NCBI GenBank assembly: GCA_002770795.1 | Contig: PCTP01000228.1 | Location: 223 to 6,452 of the forward strand | Length of the DNA: 6,230 nt | Origin: Gammaproteobacteria bacterium CG22_combo_CG10-13_8_21_14_all_40_8 | GTDB taxonomy: Bacteria > Pseudomonadota > Gammaproteobacteria > Enterobacterales > GCA-002770795 | Direction: 5' to 3' | Shown: one piece after another, positions 1 to 4,941 of the stretch | Position numbering within the stretch: the stretch's first letter is position 1 | Layout of the letters: the number at the start of each line of letters is the position of its first letter | Program-made: the position numbers and the translations under genes | Notes under the pieces: model-generated | Told to the model about the DNA's origin: nothing | The model's database searches: none | The model's input: only the letters and a program-made list of their open reading frames with translations

Positions 1-395
1 GTAGTGCAGGAGCTGAAATGCTTTCTCTCGATTTCGTGCCGATTTCAGCACCCTTAGCGCGTGGTATTTTGGCGGTTTCGCAACTGGATTTACCTGAGGG
101 CATGAGTGAAGCGGACATTCAATCTATTTATCAAGACTATTATGCATCTCACCAATTGGTTTCTGTGATGAAAAAAGGCATGGCGCCTGAAGTGGTGGCT
201 GTTTCTGGTACGGCTCGTGTGGAAATTGGTGTGGATGTTCGTATTGATGAACTGACTGGCAAAAGAACTCTATGCTGCACCAGTGCCATTGATAACTTGA
301 TTAAAGGCGGAGCTGGACAAGCTATTCAAAGCTTTAACTTAATGACAGGTAAAGAAGCGCACTTTGGTTTAACTTCACCTGGACTTTGGCCATAG
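1..395 (+). CDS. argC: N-acetyl-gamma-glutamyl-phosphate reductase, C-terminal part (5' end outside window)
   Basis: ArgC makes N-acetylglutamate semialdehyde from N-acetylglutamyl phosphate with NADPH, the third step of arginine synthesis, in the cytoplasm. The frame is open from the left edge (first whole codon at position 3) to TAG at 393-395, giving 130 visible residues of a family usually 310-345 long. The ATG at 18 is an internal methionine, not the start. Recognisable family features are the segment with VPISAPLARGIL, matching the conserved 'P-x-x-x-P-x-x-RGI' region, and DNLIKGGAGQAIQSFNLM near the C-terminus, the usual 'DNL-x-KGAAGQA-x-Q-x-x-N-x-M' signature. The active-site cysteine and histidine would lie upstream, outside the window. 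The next gene encodes the preceding enzyme of the same pathway, which strongly supports the call. The C-terminus ending in SPGLWP appears complete. Confidence 0.93.
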   Translation, partial: SAGAEMLSLDFVPISAPLARGILAVSQLDLPEGMSEADIQSIYQDYYASHQLVSVMKKGMAPEVVAVSGTARVEIGVDVRIDELTGKRTLCCTSAIDNLIKGGAGQAIQSFNLMTGKEAHFGLTSPGLWP

Positions 396-459
396 ACGAT
401 AACCATCAATGCACAGAAGGGATAGCCCGTATTTGTGAGTTGTTTGTTAGAAATTCTAT

Positions 460-463
460 GGAG
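460..463 (+). promoter_or_regulatory. Ribosome-binding site that decides the argB start
   Basis: GGAG lies six bases before ATG 470. The alternative ATG at 458 and TTG at 386 have no comparable purine-rich site in front, so this motif favours the 272-residue product. Confidence 0.6.
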
Positions 464-469
464 AAACCA

Positions 470-1288
470 ATGAAAATAGCGGTTGTAAAAGTGGGTGGGG
501 ACGTTCTCTTAGATATTTCTGAGAGAACAGGTCTGGCTTCTAATATCAAAGAGATGATTGAGAATGGTTGGTCCATGGTTGTGTTGCATGGTGGTGGTCC
601 TCAAGTAAACCGACTGCAGGAAAAAGTCGGTCTAGTACCTAACAAAGTCGCTGGCAGACGTATTACTGGTGTTGATGATTTGCAAGTGGTGAAACAAGCC
701 ATAGCAGGCGAGGTCAATGTGGATCTCACCGCTCTGTTATCCTCCCATGGTATTCCAGCTTTTGGTTGTCATGGCGCTTCAGGGAAGCTTATACAGGCAC
801 AGAAACGTCCACCTATCTTGGTGTCAGGAGAAGGGGATACGCCAATCGATTTTGGTGAGGTGGGAGATGTTGTTTCCATTAATGCACCACTTATACAAGG
901 CTTATTGGAGTTAGGGCAAGTGCCCGTGATTGCGACTCTAGGCATGGATGATAATGGTAGGATCTATAATATCAATGCAGATACCACCGTTGTACAAATT
1001 GCCAAAGCGCTTTCTGCCAATCTATTGTTGCTGACTACAGGCGTTGGTGGGATCTTTGAGGATCTTGCTAAGCCAGAATCACGAATCAAGCAGGTGAATA
1101 GAGAAGAGGCTAACGCCTTGATTCGCTCAGGTGTGATCCAAGGGGGAATGATCCCCAAAGTCGAAGAAGCCATGAGTGTTCTGGATAATGGCGTTGAAAC
1201 TATCGCGATCGTGGGTGGAAAAATCTCTGGGGCTTTTTTATCTGTTGCCCAAGGGGATGGTGAGGTTGGTACTCGTATTATTAAATAA
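470..1288 (+). CDS. argB: Acetylglutamate kinase
   Basis: ArgB phosphorylates N-acetylglutamate with ATP, the second and often feedback-controlled step of arginine synthesis. The chosen start (ATG 470) gives 272 residues, normal for the family, beginning MKIAVVKVGGDVL. Visible motifs of the amino acid kinase fold: phosphate-binding lysine K7 in KVGG, the LHGGGPQ glycine loop at 39-45, substrate arginine in GRRITG (62-67), NINAD at 167-171, and the second catalytic lysine K230 in GGMIPK. ATG 470 is preceded by GGAG six bases upstream. An ATG at 458 and a TTG at 386, which would overlap the argC stop, are in frame but would add 4 or 28 residues with no obvious kinase match. The gap from argC is 74 bases with no terminator, so cotranscription is likely. 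The GRRITG, HGASGKLI and KRPP...DFGEVGDV stretches differ from the E. coli enzyme and suggest another ArgB subtype (recollection, not a search). Whether arginine inhibits it cannot be told. Confidence 0.95.
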   Translation: MKIAVVKVGGDVLLDISERTGLASNIKEMIENGWSMVVLHGGGPQVNRLQEKVGLVPNKVAGRRITGVDDLQVVKQAIAGEVNVDLTALLSSHGIPAFGCHGASGKLIQAQKRPPILVSGEGDTPIDFGEVGDVVSINAPLIQGLLELGQVPVIATLGMDDNGRIYNINADTTVVQIAKALSANLLLLTTGVGGIFEDLAKPESRIKQVNREEANALIRSGVIQGGMIPKVEEAMSVLDNGVETIAIVGGKISGAFLSVAQGDGEVGTRIIK

Positions 1289-1299
1289 TCAAAAAATAT

Positions 1300-2409
1300 T
1301 TAATTTGTGGATGAAAGCACCACAAATTTTCTATTTGAATTGACCAAAGTTGCGTTGCCAAAGTATTGCTTTAGCAGTTTGTGATAACCTAAATGACGGT
1401 TTCCAACAATCAAGCATTGACCGTCATTTTTCAGTACACGCTTTGCGTCTTTAAACATCTGTTTCGCAATATGATCAGTCACAGCCTGCTGTTGATGAAA
1501 GGGGGGATTGCATAAGACTAAATCACAGCTGTCATTGGCTTGTTTCGTCAAACAATCATCCACTTGGAAATTGCAACGAACCATTGCTTCGGGCATATTG
1601 TGTTGCACGTTTTGTTTGGCAGAATCTACCGCCATAAAAGATTCATCATAAAAAGAGACATGAGCGTTCGGATATTTTAGCAACGCCATCAAACCCACCA
1701 CACCGTTACCACAACCTAAATCAATGACTGACTCAAAGCTGCCTTGGGGTAAATTTTCAATTAAAAACCTTCCCCCAATATCTAAACTTTCTCTTGAAAA
1801 AACGTTGGCTTGATTGCTGATCATGAAATGGGTTTTATCTAATGGCCAACTTGTTTGTGGAAGAGCATATATCAAATTTTTTTGAGTCACTTCAGAAAAA
1901 ATAAGTCGAGACTTCTTTTTAGCTAAAGAGGTGGTTGTGGGACCTAAATATTTCTCAAATAACTTCAATGTTGAATTATGAATATGTTGCGTTTTCCCCG
2001 CAGCGATAATCTGGGTATTTAAGGGGAGTGTCCTTAGCTTGTGTAATTGAAACTCAAGTAATGAGAGCAATTTAGGTATTTTAATCAGAACCATATCTAT
2101 TTCCTTTGGCCATGTGGCATTACAACTTAACAGACTCACATTTTCAGGCAAACAGATAGAATTATGTTTTAAATTATTTTGGATGGCACAATGACTGATA
2201 TAAGAATCATTGATACTTGTTATTTGTCTGGTACTTAAAGCGCAAGTTAATGCGCCAAAGCTGTCATTGAGTACGCAAAGGTGATTGCTTTCTGAATACT
2301 GTTCGGAAACAAAAGCCAATAAATACTCATCGGCAGCATCCCATGCTTGTAAATTGCTGGAGACAGAAATAGGATAGCGTAATAGTTGCAGTTGGTTGAT
2401 GGGTATCAT
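1300..2409 (-). CDS. rlmG: 23S rRNA (guanine-1835-N2)-methyltransferase RlmG
   Basis: RlmG transfers a methyl group from S-adenosylmethionine to N2 of G1835 in 23S rRNA (E. coli numbering). The 369 residues match the family length (E. coli about 378). The N-terminal half is the degenerate methyltransferase-like domain of the RsmC/RlmG group, with LQAWDAADEYLL (20-31), NDSFGAL (48-54), NDSYIS (67-72) and LFEKYLGPTTTSLAKKKSRLI (150-170). The C-terminal catalytic domain carries ANVFSRESLDIG (201-212), SAM motif I VIDLGCGNG (228-236) and the guanine-N2 catalytic NPPFHQQ (301-307). These segments agree with E. coli RlmG as I remember it rather than with RsmC. ATG 2409 is the only sensible start: the frame runs upstream to a TAA at 2473-2475 with no ATG, GTG or TTG. 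Its ribosome-binding site is weak (only AGG about 13 bases upstream). The gene converges on argB and follows a terminator, so it should have its own promoter, but none is clear. Confidence 0.93.
   Translation of the reverse strand: MIPINQLQLLRYPISVSSNLQAWDAADEYLLAFVSEQYSESNHLCVLNDSFGALTCALSTRQITSINDSYISHCAIQNNLKHNSICLPENVSLLSCNATWPKEIDMVLIKIPKLLSLLEFQLHKLRTLPLNTQIIAAGKTQHIHNSTLKLFEKYLGPTTTSLAKKKSRLIFSEVTQKNLIYALPQTSWPLDKTHFMISNQANVFSRESLDIGGRFLIENLPQGSFESVIDLGCGNGVVGLMALLKYPNAHVSFYDESFMAVDSAKQNVQHNMPEAMVRCNFQVDDCLTKQANDSCDLVLCNPPFHQQQAVTDHIAKQMFKDAKRVLKNDGQCLIVGNRHLGYHKLLKQYFGNATLVNSNRKFVVLSSTN
1302..1328. terminator. Possible bidirectional terminator between argB and rlmG
   Basis: A perfect 9-bp stem (1302-1310 AATTTGTGG with 1320-1328 CCACAAATT) has a 9-base loop. 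It lies over the last codons of rlmG. On the - strand it is followed by AAATATTTTTTG, a T-rich tract suited to ending rlmG. On the + strand it is followed by TTCTATTTG, a weaker tail that could end argCB transcription 14 bases past its stop. The stem is AT-rich, so termination strength is uncertain. Confidence 0.5.
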
Positions 2410-2495
2410 GGTTGTTTGAGGGCCTAATGTTACTGATAGGATGTTTTGCTGAATAATAACCCAAAGTTTTTTTTAAATCTTAAAAATTGGTTGGC

Positions 2496-2525
2496 GAAAA
2501 AAGCTCCTAGAGCTGAGCTTTTTTC
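2496..2525 (-). terminator. Rho-independent terminator of the HMG-CoA reductase gene
   Basis: A perfect 11-bp stem (GAAAAAAGCTC at 2496-2506 with GAGCTTTTTTC at 2515-2525) encloses an 8-base loop. Read on the - strand it is a GCTC/GAGC stem running into six T's. It begins about 26 bases after the reductase stop codon and lies about 86 bases before the rlmG start, so it separates two genes that face the same way. Being symmetrical it could also act on the + strand, but no + gene ends there. Confidence 0.85.
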
Positions 2526-2551
2526 TTATAGTAAAGATGACGAGTAAAAAC

Positions 2552-3724
2552 CTATGGGCGATTTCTGCCCATTTTATCATGGCTACTGACCCAATCTCCT
2601 GCAATAACTGCGCAACCTAGAGAGATATCTCCAGCTAAAACCGTGGCAGCAACAATCTCTGCAAATTTATTGGCTTTACCTTTTCCATAGCAATCCATAA
2701 TTTCCAAGCATTCTCTCTGTGTCGGCAAACCTGTACCACCACCATAGGTGGCAACAATTAAAGAAGGGAGTGTGACGGCCATATAGAGATCATCGTTATC
2801 CAATAGATCAATTGAGAGCAGGCCTGCGTGAGATTCCACCACGTTAGCTTCATCCTGTCCTGTGGCAATAAAGATAGAAGCGATGCCATTGGCTGAATGG
2901 GGACCGTTGTAGGCCGCTCCAGCCAGCATAGCACCAGTATTAGCTAATACCGTTGCTTTAGCTAATACACGAGTATCTACTTTCATAATGGCTTTTAACA
3001 CTTCTTTCTTAATGATCAGTTCAGCAATTACGCGTCGACCTCTGGTATGCAACACATTGAGGTGTGAGTGTTTTTTATCAGTATCCATATTTCCTGATAA
3101 TAAATAGCGACTACCTGGATAAGCCCCTCTTATCCATTCACAAGCCATCAATGTGGCTTTACCCACCATATTCTGTCCTGCAGCATCTCCAGTGGTGAAA
3201 TTAAATCGTAAGTATAAGGTTTTGGCGACACTCCATTGTTGAATGTGAATTAATTTGCCAACACGGGTAGTTGTTTCTGCTGCTTCTTTAATGGCATTGA
3301 AATTATCTTTGACCCATTGACCAAATTTTCGTGCATCTCGAGCATTTTCAAAAATAAAGGCTGGTGCACGTTGCATATATTGTTCTACCACGGTTGTGGT
3401 GACGCCGCCGCATTCATTGATCACTCTCATACCGCGACTATAACTTGCGACCAGAGTACCTTCTGTTGTGGCTAAAGGCACATAAAAATCACCTACAGCA
3501 TTCTCTCCATTGATTTTAACTGGGCCAGCGATGCCCACAGGCATTTGTACTATACCAATGAAATTTTCAATATTACCAGGTAACACGCTGGTATCAATGG
3601 AGAATTGACCCGTATGTTCGAGGTTGGCACCCGTCTTCTCTTTTATGAACTGGCGACGTTTCTCCGCCCATTCGATACTGTAATCGTTGGTTTTGTCCCG
3701 AGGTATATTTTTATCACTGCTCAT
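2552..3724 (-). CDS. Class I-type 3-hydroxy-3-methylglutaryl-CoA reductase
   Basis: HMG-CoA reductase reduces HMG-CoA to mevalonate with two NAD(P)H, the committing step of the mevalonate route to isoprenoids. The 390-residue protein has the full catalytic domain and no membrane anchor, so it is soluble. Family motifs: ENFIGIVQMPVGIAGP (53-68), PLATTEG with catalytic Glu88, cofactor-binding GDAAGQNM (179-186), DTDKK with catalytic Lys217, GQD with catalytic Asp291, YGGGTGLPTQ (327-336), and a C-terminal SSHDKMGRNR with catalytic His382. The DKK motif and the GGGT-LPTQ segment indicate class I, the type of eukaryotes, archaea and some bacteria, rather than the class II enzymes of mevalonate-degrading bacteria. 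ATG 3724 has AAGGA seven bases upstream. The gene stands alone: no other mevalonate gene is in the window and a terminator follows it. It might be called mvaA or hmgA, but I leave the symbol open. Biosynthetic direction is inferred from class. Confidence 0.93.
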   Translation of the reverse strand: MSSDKNIPRDKTNDYSIEWAEKRRQFIKEKTGANLEHTGQFSIDTSVLPGNIENFIGIVQMPVGIAGPVKINGENAVGDFYVPLATTEGTLVASYSRGMRVINECGGVTTTVVEQYMQRAPAFIFENARDARKFGQWVKDNFNAIKEAAETTTRVGKLIHIQQWSVAKTLYLRFNFTTGDAAGQNMVGKATLMACEWIRGAYPGSRYLLSGNMDTDKKHSHLNVLHTRGRRVIAELIIKKEVLKAIMKVDTRVLAKATVLANTGAMLAGAAYNGPHSANGIASIFIATGQDEANVVESHAGLLSIDLLDNDDLYMAVTLPSLIVATYGGGTGLPTQRECLEIMDCYGKGKANKFAEIVAATVLAGDISLGCAVIAGDWVSSHDKMGRNRP

Positions 3725-3731
3725 TTTAGGG

Positions 3732-3736
3732 TCCTT
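3732..3736 (-). promoter_or_regulatory. Ribosome-binding site of the HMG-CoA reductase gene
   Basis: On the - strand AAGGA stands seven bases before the ATG at 3724-3722, an ordinary spacing that supports this start. Confidence 0.65.
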
Positions 3737-3743
3737 TAGTGTT

Positions 3744-3772
3744 TATATAGAAAGAGTTTAATAAAATTTTAA
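3744..3772 (-). promoter_or_regulatory. Weak candidate promoter for the HMG-CoA reductase gene
   Basis: On the - strand TTAAAA (3772-3767) is 17 bases from TATATA (3749-3744), each matching four of six consensus positions. The region is very AT-rich, so such matches arise easily. It is only the most plausible candidate in front of this start, and a promoter further upstream in the divergent intergenic region is equally possible. Confidence 0.25.
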
Positions 3773-3791
3773 TTTTAGGGGGAAGTTGCTA

Positions 3792-4019
3792 TTGAATATT
3801 ATTACCTTAGTTCAAAACACAGATATTACAAGTGGCTTGAATTTTGTGAATGACATTGTTTTGGAGGAGTATTTTGTCGGAATTCCATGAATTGTGAATG
3901 AAATTTTAGTCAAGCAGCGAGCTTTTTTCAAAAAATACTCCACAACCACTAATATTCATCAATTAAAACAAAGAGATATAATATTTTTACAGAAGGATCC
4001 ACATCTGGTTAAGATTTAG
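3792..4019 (+). other. Reading frame of 75 sense codons broken by one TGA, of uncertain meaning
   Basis: From TTG 3792 a + frame runs 32 codons to TGA 3888-3890, then continues open in the same frame for 42 more sense codons to TAG 4017-4019. A purine-rich AGGGGGA at 3777-3783 lies eight bases before the TTG and could serve as a ribosome-binding site. The first part reads NIITLVQNTDITSGLNFVNDIVLEEYF and the second contains VKQRAFFKKYSTTN and LQKDPHLVKI, which look protein-like but which I do not recognise. No obvious hairpin follows the TGA, so selenocysteine insertion is not suggested. It may be the remnant of a small gene, a short peptide gene ending at 3890, or chance in AT-rich DNA. Its end abuts the -10 box of the next gene. 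Confidence 0.2.
3866..3941. repeat. 10-bp inverted repeat in the divergent intergenic region
   Basis: GGAGTATTTT at 3866-3875 and its exact reverse complement AAAATACTCC at 3932-3941 are separated by 56 bases. The pair could form a long-looped stem in RNA or be two half-sites for a DNA-binding protein. The left arm overlaps a GGAGGAG (3863-3869) that resembles a strong ribosome-binding site. The rest of the 338-base intergenic region is AT-rich and shows, besides the promoter and reading-frame candidates listed separately, only an 8-bp palindrome GGAATTCC at 3879-3886 inside the loop. Confidence 0.35.
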
Positions 4020-4026
4020 CTATAAT
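3998..4026 (+). promoter_or_regulatory. Sigma70-type promoter of the coiled-coil protein gene
   Basis: A perfect -10 box TATAAT (4021-4026) lies exactly 17 bases downstream of TCCACA (3998-4003), which matches four of six positions of TTGACA. Transcription would start near 4033, giving a 5' leader of about 30 bases with the ribosome-binding site in it. A second TATAAT at 3977-3982 lacks a recognisable -35 box. Confidence 0.65.
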
Positions 4027-4051
4027 AGCGGCGAAAATTTAGTCCTCTATC

Positions 4052-4056
4052 AGGAG
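4052..4056 (+). promoter_or_regulatory. Strong ribosome-binding site fixing a GTG start
   Basis: AGGAG stands six bases before GTG 4063. The frame is open further upstream but contains no other start with such a site, so this motif decides the start codon. Confidence 0.75.
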
Positions 4057-4062
4057 AAATCG

Positions 4063-4857
4063 GTGGTACAAGCAGAATACGAATTACAGTTAAAAGTGTG
4101 GGAAAAAGTTGCTGTCAATAAACAGATGTATATGAATGCTGTGACAGAAACCTTGGGATTGGAAGCAGAATGCGATAAAGACGAACTTGTCGCTAAACTT
4201 AAATTGAATATACAACAAGCAAAAGCAGCTAAAGAACGAGTTGCCCGAGCTGAAGCTGAAACTAAAGCAGCCATAAGCGACATGGAAAAACGCATGGATG
4301 CTGCTATAAAGGCACAAAAACTAGCAGATACACAAAAAGAGCAAGCGCTAGCGGCACAAGAGTCTGCTGAAAAAAGCTTGGTTGCAGGCAAAGAAGCCAA
4401 TGCAATTGAACTTAAAAAGCTGATTGTACAGCTTGCAGAGAGTAAAAAGAGTATCAAAGTCATTCATACGGCCCTAGCGGATACGCCAGAAAATGTTGTT
4501 AAGAAATTAAAATCTCTTAAAAAAGAGAAGTTCGATGAATCAACTGCTAGAAAAAAGGCAGAGGAGGATGCGAATAGACTCCGCAAAGAAAAGAAAGATT
4601 TAGAAGCGGCTGCAAAAAATAATGAAGTTGCACTAGAAAATGCGATTAAGTTGGCAAAAATGTACAGGGAGTTACATCAACAAGCGCAATCTGAACATAA
4701 GCAGTTATTAAAGTTAAGTGAAAATGCTGAAAAACTAGAAGAAATACCTGCTTTGGATACATCTTTATTAGAAACTATTGAAGTTTTAGCACCAAAATCT
4801 GAAGAATCAACAGATGAGGATGTTAAAGGTAAGAGAGCAAAAAAAGCTAAAAAATAA
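4063..4857 (+). CDS. Hypothetical coiled-coil protein with lysine-rich C-terminal tail
   Basis: I do not recognise this 264-residue protein as a named family. It starts at GTG 4063, chosen for the AGGAG six bases upstream. There is no signal peptide or membrane segment, so it is probably cytoplasmic. Residues 1-40 contain aromatic and hydrophobic residues (EYELQLKVWEKV, MYMNAVTETLGLEAE) and may form a small helical head. From about 40 to 225 it is rich in Ala, Lys, Glu and Gln, almost without Gly or Pro except around TPENV (141-145), with two long stretches suited to coiled coil (about 40-135 and 145-225). The linker EEIPALDTSLLETIEVLAP (226-244) is followed by an acidic patch (EESTDEDV) and the basic end KGKRAKKAKK (255-264), which might bind nucleic acid or another polyanion (inference). 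The gene is transcribed alone from its own promoter and closed by a strong terminator. Automated labels such as 'ATPase' or 'colicin uptake' would be composition artefacts: no Walker motif is present. Confidence 0.8.
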   Translation: MVQAEYELQLKVWEKVAVNKQMYMNAVTETLGLEAECDKDELVAKLKLNIQQAKAAKERVARAEAETKAAISDMEKRMDAAIKAQKLADTQKEQALAAQESAEKSLVAGKEANAIELKKLIVQLAESKKSIKVIHTALADTPENVVKKLKSLKKEKFDESTARKKAEEDANRLRKEKKDLEAAAKNNEVALENAIKLAKMYRELHQQAQSEHKQLLKLSENAEKLEEIPALDTSLLETIEVLAPKSEESTDEDVKGKRAKKAKK

Positions 4858-4882
4858 TCTTTGCGCTTAAAAAGCTTTATCA

Positions 4883-4916
4883 AAAAGGCCTATTGGAATT
4901 GTTCGATAGGCCTTTT
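4883..4916. terminator. Strong bidirectional terminator between the convergent coiled-coil and copper ATPase genes
   Basis: A perfect 11-bp stem (AAAAGGCCTAT at 4883-4893 with ATAGGCCTTTT at 4906-4916) can extend inward by a G-T and a G-C pair, leaving an 8-base loop. On the + strand TTTT of the stem continues into GGGTTTTGTTTGTT, ending the coiled-coil gene 26 bases past its stop. On the - strand the GGCC stem runs into TTTTTGATAAAG, ending the ATPase gene about 26 bases past its stop. Confidence 0.88.
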
Positions 4917-4941
4917 GGGTTTTGTTTGTTTCTGATCTCGA

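Noticed and set aside
409..438. Nine-codon ATG frame between argC and argB as a leader peptide
   Set aside because: There is no strong ribosome-binding site, arginine-rich run or attenuator hairpin around it, and its position inside the operon makes a leader role unlikely.
964..1173. 69-codon - strand frame within argB
   Set aside because: It is antisense to the conserved NINAD and GGMIPK region of ArgB and has no independent support.
2554..2572. 6-bp hairpin ATGGGC/GCCCAT at the end of the reductase gene as a terminator
   Set aside because: It encodes the conserved C-terminal residues around MGRNRP, is not followed by a T-run on the - strand, and a much stronger terminator lies just downstream at 2496-2525.
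3888..3890. TGA as a selenocysteine codon
   Set aside because: No clear stem-loop follows the TGA, and the surrounding peptide resembles no known selenoprotein.
4050..4463. 137-codon - strand frame opposite the coiled-coil gene
   Set aside because: It is the antisense of an Ala/Lys/Glu-rich coding region, giving a Ser/Ala/Phe-rich product. There is no convincing start context, and the + strand gene has a promoter, ribosome-binding site and terminator.
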